Virus record (IMG/VR): IMGVR_UViG_3300044630_003426
Coordinates: 1-43,372 of that record
Length of the DNA: 43,372 bases
Direction: 5' to 3' (one strand)
Origin: a virus
Positions 38,909 to 43,372 of this stretch are shown in pieces. How positions within the stretch are numbered: the first letter of the stretch is position 1; every line of letters starts with the position of its first letter. Position numbers and translations under genes: made by a program. The notes below the pieces were generated by a model that saw only the letters and a program-made list of their open reading frames with translations, was not told where the DNA came from and did not search any database.

Positions 38909-39404
38909 ATTGCGCGACCTCTTCGAGCTTCACTCCGGTTTGAACCTTTTTGCAGAATTCGGAGCCGTCTGCGATGTTGGCTTCGACTCGGACGGAAACG
39001 TCCACTTCGCCGATTGTGGCCTTGAAACGATAAACTCTGGAAGCGCACCACTCGAGCGCGTAATCGTGAGAGCCAACTGCCTCGAAGCCGAATGTGCCGA
39101 TGGCCTCGAGCAAAGCAGGGACTGCGCCGTCTTTCAGCGATGTTGCTGTGTCTTCGATTGTGATGGCCAACTCGTTGCGATAAATTCCAGACCAACCCAA
39201 CCACGTTGAGGGGGTGACGCGGAAATGTTTTGCAAAGCCGATGGCCTGCGCGTTTTCGATAATCGCGTTTGCGATGGCATAAGCTGGCACAAATGCCTGA
39301 GCTTGAGCTTGGAGGTCTGCCAAATCTTTGCGCTTTTCTGCCAGAGCTTCGCGCTTTTCAGTGATAGCGCGTGCGAATGAAACGGGTTTTGCGATTCTTG
39401 CCAT
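38889..39404 (-). CDS. Hypothetical protein
   Basis: 171 residues from ATG 39404 after AAGGA; the longer frame to 39485 is unsupported. The N-terminal helix is coiled-coil-like (KREALAEKRKDLADLQAQAQ). The C-terminal half is strand-rich (YRNELAITIEDTATSLKDGA, YRFKATIGEVDVSVRVEANI). Leftmost-reading gene before the divergent junction with the terminase genes. No family is recognised. Confidence 0.62.
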   Translation of the reverse strand: MARIAKPVSFARAITEKREALAEKRKDLADLQAQAQAFVPAYAIANAIIENAQAIGFAKHFRVTPSTWLGWSGIYRNELAITIEDTATSLKDGAVPALLEAIGTFGFEAVGSHDYALEWCASRVYRFKATIGEVDVSVRVEANIADGSEFCKKVQTGVKLEEVAQYEIVCS

Positions 39405-39820
39405 GATAAAAATTCCTTTAAGTAAATGATTTGAATTCCGTTTGGTCTCTTTCGCCCATGGGGAAATTATAAGGGGTTTTGCCATTTAATTGTGGGTTTG
39501 ACCCTTAATTCTGGATGATTGAGTGATAGTAGTAGCCACCCCCCACAGGCCCCCCGACCCACCCCCACCCATACCCCAGCCTTATCCGTGTCTCTCATAA
39601 CAAGGCCAATTTTTTAAGGTACCTCACGTACACCACATGTCCATAATTTAATTACCTAGCCCACACAACATCTCCACCACAAAAATTTTATAGCTATTTT
39701 TTATTTCCAAATACATATACAATATCCCGGCTGGTTAAGCGCACAGGGTTCGGAGACACTTTCGAGCACCGCGTCGGGTTAGGGGTTCCTAGCCGCCAGC
39801 ATTCATGTTACATTCCGCCC
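39405..39820. other. Divergent junction upstream of the terminase genes
   Basis: 416 bases with no supported gene. It holds a TGATAGTAGT copy (39524-39533), a C-rich tract, an AT-rich stretch (39641-39725) with a TACAAT at 39718, and GC-rich sequence just before the terminase. Packaging-site (cos/pac) sequences often lie here, but none can be identified by eye. Confidence 0.5.
39539..39577 (-). other. G-quadruplex motif on the minus strand
   Basis: Six C-runs of three to six bases on the plus strand within 39 bases give at least four G-runs on the minus strand, enough for a G4. It is the second G4 motif of the window, again at a region without genes. Confidence 0.6.
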
Positions 39821-40366
39821 ATGAACAATTCAATCAACGCCGATCAGGTGTTGCGCGAACTTGCACTTGCCATAGCCAGAAATAACGTGGGGGCCATGCG
39901 CCCGATCGCTGAGATTCTTGCAGGTGAAGGCTTGACGCAACAAGAATATGACGCTATCTCTGTGAACCCACAGTTCAAGAGGTATGTGGACAGCTACACC
40001 AAGGAAATGCAGGACAATGGGTTCTCATTTGCTGCGAAAGCACGCATCCTTGCTGAAGATTTGCTCCCTAATGCGTACCATATGGTCAAAGACCCCGACA
40101 TTCCTGCTGCAGTTAGGGTCAAAATCATCGAAAATCTGGTCGAATGGGGTGAATTGAAGCCTAAAAACAGTGCAATTTCGACTGCTGGCCCCGGTTTTTC
40201 GATCACAATTAACCTGCCAAACACTGCAAATTCGGCACCACAAACCATCGTTTTGGAGGCTGAAAGCACTGAAATAAGCCCAAAAATTGCAGAAAATGTG
40301 CAAAAACCGACGGTAATTTTGCTTGAAGACGAAAATTACGAATACGCAGGGGACGACTACTTATGA
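39821..40366 (+). CDS. terS: Terminase small subunit-like protein
   Basis: 181 residues. A helical N-terminal part (VLRELALAIARNNVGAMRPI, then LTQQEYDAISVNPQFKRYVD) fits a DNA-recognising helix-turn-helix-type domain, followed by FAAKARILAEDLLPNAYHMV and an acidic, disordered C-terminus. The position directly before the large terminase, with an ATGA overlap, makes the role likely: it selects phage DNA and loads the motor. No Shine-Dalgarno site is visible before the ATG, unlike most genes here. Confidence 0.75.
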   Translation: MNNSINADQVLRELALAIARNNVGAMRPIAEILAGEGLTQQEYDAISVNPQFKRYVDSYTKEMQDNGFSFAAKARILAEDLLPNAYHMVKDPDIPAAVRVKIIENLVEWGELKPKNSAISTAGPGFSITINLPNTANSAPQTIVLEAESTEISPKIAENVQKPTVILLEDENYEYAGDDYL

Positions 40367-41808
40367 GCGTTAATTACACCCCCGTAAAGTCCGTAACGCC
40401 ATATCTCCTCTCAGAAAAATTCCAGTCGTTCATTGTTGGGCCAGTAGGTTCGACAAAGACAACCGCGTCCTTGATGAAGATTCCCATCGAGGCTCGCAAG
40501 GTCGCAGCATGCGCGGACGGTATTAGGCGCTCCAGATGTGCAGTGGTACGTAACACGCGTCAGATGTTGCTGGACTCGACCATTAAGGATTTCTTGGGGC
40601 TGTTCCCCGAGGGGCAGGCTGGGGTGTACCACCGCACGGAGCTGCGCTTCACGCTTCGCTTCGACGACGTCGAGTGCGACGTGCTGTTCAGGGGTTTGGA
40701 TGACGCCAACGACGTGCGTCGCTTGCTCTCGCTACAACTTTCGTTCGCCATGGTGGACGAGGTGCGTGAGATTAACTCGGACGTGTTCGACGCGCTGACT
40801 GGTCGTCTGGGGAGATATCCCAATGGGATGATGGTGCCGCACCGCCCGCAGTGGGGAGTCGATGAGAAAGGCAACGCCGTGCAGGGTTGCGTGGACGACA
40901 CCGGTAAACAGGTTAAGAAAGTGTGGGGCGCGACTAACCCGCCGGACATGGACGCACACTGGGAGCAGTATCTCACCAACGCTGACCCTGAGAAAGTGCA
41001 CGTGACCATACAGCCCTCGGGTCTGTCTGAAGAGGCGGACTGGGTGCAACACTTGCCATCCAACTACTACGAGGATTTGTGTGAGGGTAAGAGCGAGGAC
41101 TGGGTAGACGTGTACGTGCATGGTAAGTGGGGCAGGTCTCTGTCCGGCACGCCGGTGTATCAGAAGACGTTCACGCAGGACTTCCACGTGGCCAAGGATA
41201 ACTTGCGTCCTATACAGAACTCGGACTACCCCATCACCATCGGGATTGACTTTGGCCGCACACCCGCGGCAGTGTTCATGCAGCGTGACCCGCGTGGTCG
41301 GGTACTGGTGCTCTCAGAGCTCACCAGCGAGAACATGGGCATCGAGACGTTTATCACCACACGCCTGCAGCCGCATATTTCCAACACATACCCGGGGTAT
41401 CAGTTCGTGGCAGCGCCTGACCCAGCAGGATTTATGAAGCAGCAGCTCAATGAGATGACGCTCGTGGACGCGCTGAAAAACGCGGGGTTTAAGTGCGTTA
41501 AGCCGCCGACAAACAAGCCAGACCTGCGCATTGAGGCTGTGGAAAGATTGCTGTCTAAGCAGCTCGAGGGTAAGGCGATGTTCCTCATAGACCCGCGTTG
41601 TTCCTCACTGATAAAAGGTTTTCGCTCTGGCTACCGGTACAAGGTGAAGAAAAACGGTGAGATGGAGGACAGCCCTGACAAGAACGAGTCGAGCCACATC
41701 CATGACGCGCTGCAGTACGGGGCGTCAGTCATCGACATGAATATCAGAGGGCTGGGACTTGAGGCTAAACGTCGTGAAGTGAAAAAAATGCGATACGCAT
41801 ACACTTGA
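40363..41808 (+). CDS. terL: Terminase large subunit
   Basis: 481 residues. The ATPase has Walker A GPVGSTKTT (Lys32, Thr33) and Walker B FAMVDE (Asp132, Glu133), then the coupling segment WGATNPP. The RNase H-like nuclease starts at IGIDFGRTPAAV (Asp296) and continues through AAPDPAGF (second Asp) to SSHIHDALQYG near the end. It pumps DNA into proheads and cuts it. The P-loop has GSTK where GSGK is usual. The ATG overlaps the terS stop. Confidence 0.92.
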   Translation: MSVNYTPVKSVTPYLLSEKFQSFIVGPVGSTKTTASLMKIPIEARKVAACADGIRRSRCAVVRNTRQMLLDSTIKDFLGLFPEGQAGVYHRTELRFTLRFDDVECDVLFRGLDDANDVRRLLSLQLSFAMVDEVREINSDVFDALTGRLGRYPNGMMVPHRPQWGVDEKGNAVQGCVDDTGKQVKKVWGATNPPDMDAHWEQYLTNADPEKVHVTIQPSGLSEEADWVQHLPSNYYEDLCEGKSEDWVDVYVHGKWGRSLSGTPVYQKTFTQDFHVAKDNLRPIQNSDYPITIGIDFGRTPAAVFMQRDPRGRVLVLSELTSENMGIETFITTRLQPHISNTYPGYQFVAAPDPAGFMKQQLNEMTLVDALKNAGFKCVKPPTNKPDLRIEAVERLLSKQLEGKAMFLIDPRCSSLIKGFRSGYRYKVKKNGEMEDSPDKNESSHIHDALQYGASVIDMNIRGLGLEAKRREVKKMRYAYT

Positions 41809-41832
41809 CCGCTTGACACGGCAGCGTACAAT
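41805..41832 (+). promoter_or_regulatory. Promoter P4 upstream of the portal gene
   Basis: TTGACC, 16-base spacer, TACAAT, overlapping the terL stop and ending 24 bases before the portal ATG. It would start transcripts near 41839 and could raise portal and capsid expression above terminase. Confidence 0.65.
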
Positions 41833-41856
41833 GCGGTAACTATTTAAGGACGACTG

Positions 41857-43372
41857 ATGGCTACAGGTATTGCTCTCATTCCAGTTGCCCGCGCAAGTGA
41901 CCTTGAGGCGGAATCTAAAAAGCGTAGTGATTCTATGCAGAACCAGCCCGTGATTCAGGGCTTAGCTGCGCACGTCCGCACTCGATGGGACAGTGCTCGC
42001 ACTGCGAAACGAACGTTGGAAGACCGCATGCTGCAGTGCCTGCGCCAGCGTAACGGCGAGTATGACCCTGAGAAATTGCAGGAAATCAGAGAGCAGGGCG
42101 GCTCCGATATTTATATCAACCTGACCTCAGTTAAGTGCCGCGCAGCGACAAGTTGGTTGCGTGATACGCTGTTAGGTTCTGGCTCTGACAAACCTTGGGC
42201 GATTGCTGGAACGCCGAACCCTGACATGCCTCCGGAGATCATGCAGGAATTGCAGGCACGATTGGCCAACGAGTTGATGGTTCACATACAGCAGGGCGGC
42301 ATGCAGCCTAGTCCCTCAGAGTTGCGCACAATGGCGCTTCAGATGAAAGACGAAGCTGAGCGTGAGATGCGTGAGCAATCCGCAGACCGTGTTAGCCGCA
42401 TGGAACGTAAGATGGAAGACCAGTTGCTCGAGGGCGGTTGGTATAAAGCGTTCAACGAATTCTTGGATGACATCGTCACCTTCCCATACGCCGTGCTCAA
42501 GGGCCCGATCAAACGCAAACGCAAAACACTGCAGTGGCAGAACAACGCACTGGTTCCTGTCGAAGAGATTCGCAACGAGTGGGAGCGTGTTGATCCGTTC
42601 ATGTTGTACTGGGCTCCATGGTCGTGGGACTTAGGCGATGGTTACGTCATCGAGCGTCATCGCTTAACAGCTGAAGCACTGCAGGCCCTCATCGATGTGC
42701 CCGGTTACAACAACGACGCTATTCGTACAATCCTGAACGACTTCGGCACAATGGGCATGAAGCAGTGGTTGTGGTCTGATTCATCGAAAGCAGAAGCTGA
42801 AGGTAAAGACGTTACCGAGAGTTCCATCACTGGCGACTTGGTTGATGCACTGCAGCTGTGGGACTCTGTCAAGGGTAGCTTGCTCCTCGAGTGGGGCCTG
42901 ACTGAGAAAGAGATTCCTGATCCAGCTCTGAGCTATCCATGCGAAGTGTGGCTTATCGGCAACGTTGTGATTCGTGCTGTTCTGAACTACGATCCACTGG
43001 GCCGCAAGCCTTACTACCTCACAAGCTATGAGAACCTCCCCGGTTCCGTTGACGGTAAAGGCGTGACTGACTTGTGCCGTGACGCACAGGCTATGGTGAA
43101 CGCATCGGGCCGCGCACTGGCGAACAACATGGGTATTAGCTCTGGCCCACAGGTCGGAATTAACATCTCACGCTTGCCCGCAGGTGAAGACATCTCTGAC
43201 ATGCACCCATGGAAGATTTGGCAGTTCTCGTCTTCTGACTACGGTGACAACTCTCCACCTATTACGTTCTTCCAGCCTAACAGCAACGCCAACGAGTTGA
43301 TGGCTGTGTTTGAGAAATTCTCTGCACGCGCTGACGAAGACACGATGATCCCTCGCTACATGACGGGTGAGA
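41857..43372 (+). CDS. Portal (head-tail connector) protein, 5' part, cut by window end
   Basis: Open from ATG 41857 (AAGGA seven bases upstream) to the window end, 505 codons without a stop. It begins MATGIALIPVARASDL, then a helical stem (WDSARTAKRTLEDRMLQCLR), GGSDIYINLTSVKCRAATSW and LLEGGWYKAFNEFLDDIVTF. Next come VDPFMLYWAPWSWDLGDGYV and GRALANNMGISSGPQVGINI, a pattern of podovirus portals. The dodecameric portal forms the DNA entry channel and binds terminase and tail. The rest of the gene lies to the right of the window. Confidence 0.85.
   Translation, partial: MATGIALIPVARASDLEAESKKRSDSMQNQPVIQGLAAHVRTRWDSARTAKRTLEDRMLQCLRQRNGEYDPEKLQEIREQGGSDIYINLTSVKCRAATSWLRDTLLGSGSDKPWAIAGTPNPDMPPEIMQELQARLANELMVHIQQGGMQPSPSELRTMALQMKDEAEREMREQSADRVSRMERKMEDQLLEGGWYKAFNEFLDDIVTFPYAVLKGPIKRKRKTLQWQNNALVPVEEIRNEWERVDPFMLYWAPWSWDLGDGYVIERHRLTAEALQALIDVPGYNNDAIRTILNDFGTMGMKQWLWSDSSKAEAEGKDVTESSITGDLVDALQLWDSVKGSLLLEWGLTEKEIPDPALSYPCEVWLIGNVVIRAVLNYDPLGRKPYYLTSYENLPGSVDGKGVTDLCRDAQAMVNASGRALANNMGISSGPQVGINISRLPAGEDISDMHPWKIWQFSSSDYGDNSPPITFFQPNSNANELMAVFEKFSARADEDTMIPRYMTGE

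Noticed and set aside
39806-39821. Leaderless terS transcript from TG-T-TACATT
   Set aside because: The -10 matches only partly and no -35 is seen; absence of a ribosome site alone is not enough.
41811-41832. Promoter TTGACA at 41814 with TACAAT at 41827
   Set aside because: The spacer would be only about eight bases; the TTGACC box at 41805 with 16 bases fits better.
1-43372. tRNA genes, integrase, repressor or terminal redundancy
   Set aside because: None recognised by reading; the window ends do not match each other.

Overview
This window is part of a genome of a tailed double-stranded DNA phage, probably short-tailed (podovirus-like), infecting a Gram-negative bacterium. Support for the host type: an inner-membrane spanin with a lipoprotein spanin nested inside it, E. 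coli-like sigma70 promoters, a perfect DnaA box and ordinary Shine-Dalgarno sites. Support for the virion type: small and large terminase and a portal, large internal/ejection-type virion proteins, and no tape-measure protein. The host genus cannot be read from the sequence; a proteobacterium is an inference. Both ends are cut: the left end lies inside a proline-rich protein, and the portal gene runs off the right end. Scaffold and major capsid genes are not in the window. No integrase, repressor, tRNA or CRISPR array was found.

Layout. (1) 1-16514, rightward: lysis (spanin pair, GH19 endolysin), then tail and host-recognition genes (beta-rich tail protein, 1121-residue fibre with J-like and chitin-binding-like parts, fibre assembly chaperone, GNAT protein, S74-chaperone protein). 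Next come two internal virion proteins, one a 1948-residue giant with a HEALH metalloprotease motif, and finally three small basic proteins. (2) 16515-26100, leftward: replication and recombination (HNH protein, TTG-started primase-polymerase/helicase, SSB-like protein, SNF2-type helicase, VRR-NUC nuclease, Cas4/RecB-like nuclease with a four-Cys cluster, family A DNA polymerase). (3) 26087-29874, leftward: a tightly overlapped run of very small accessory genes (glutaredoxin, DUF3310, zinc-ribbon-like and membrane microproteins). (4) 29882-37050, leftward: a MoxR AAA ATPase / VWA-metallopeptidase module with many unknown genes, driven by two near-identical strong promoters. It carries a recurring 16-bp palindrome, TAATCCCNNGGGATTA, in its gene leaders. 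(5) 37105-37881: a 777-base noncoding region with iteron-like repeats, a G-quadruplex motif, an AT-rich tract and a perfect DnaA box, a good candidate replication origin, followed by a phased TACGTC array. (6) 37882-39404: two unknown leftward genes and a membrane microprotein, each unit ended by a terminator. (7) 39821 to the right end, rightward: terminase small and large subunits and portal.

How it fits together: leftward genes are the early/middle replication and takeover set, and rightward genes are packaging, virion and lysis. The two sets converge at 16514/16515 and diverge at 39404/39821. The least explained parts are the palindrome family in and around the MoxR-VWA operon and the duplicated noncoding modules at 37.66-37.86 and 38.63-38.81 kb.
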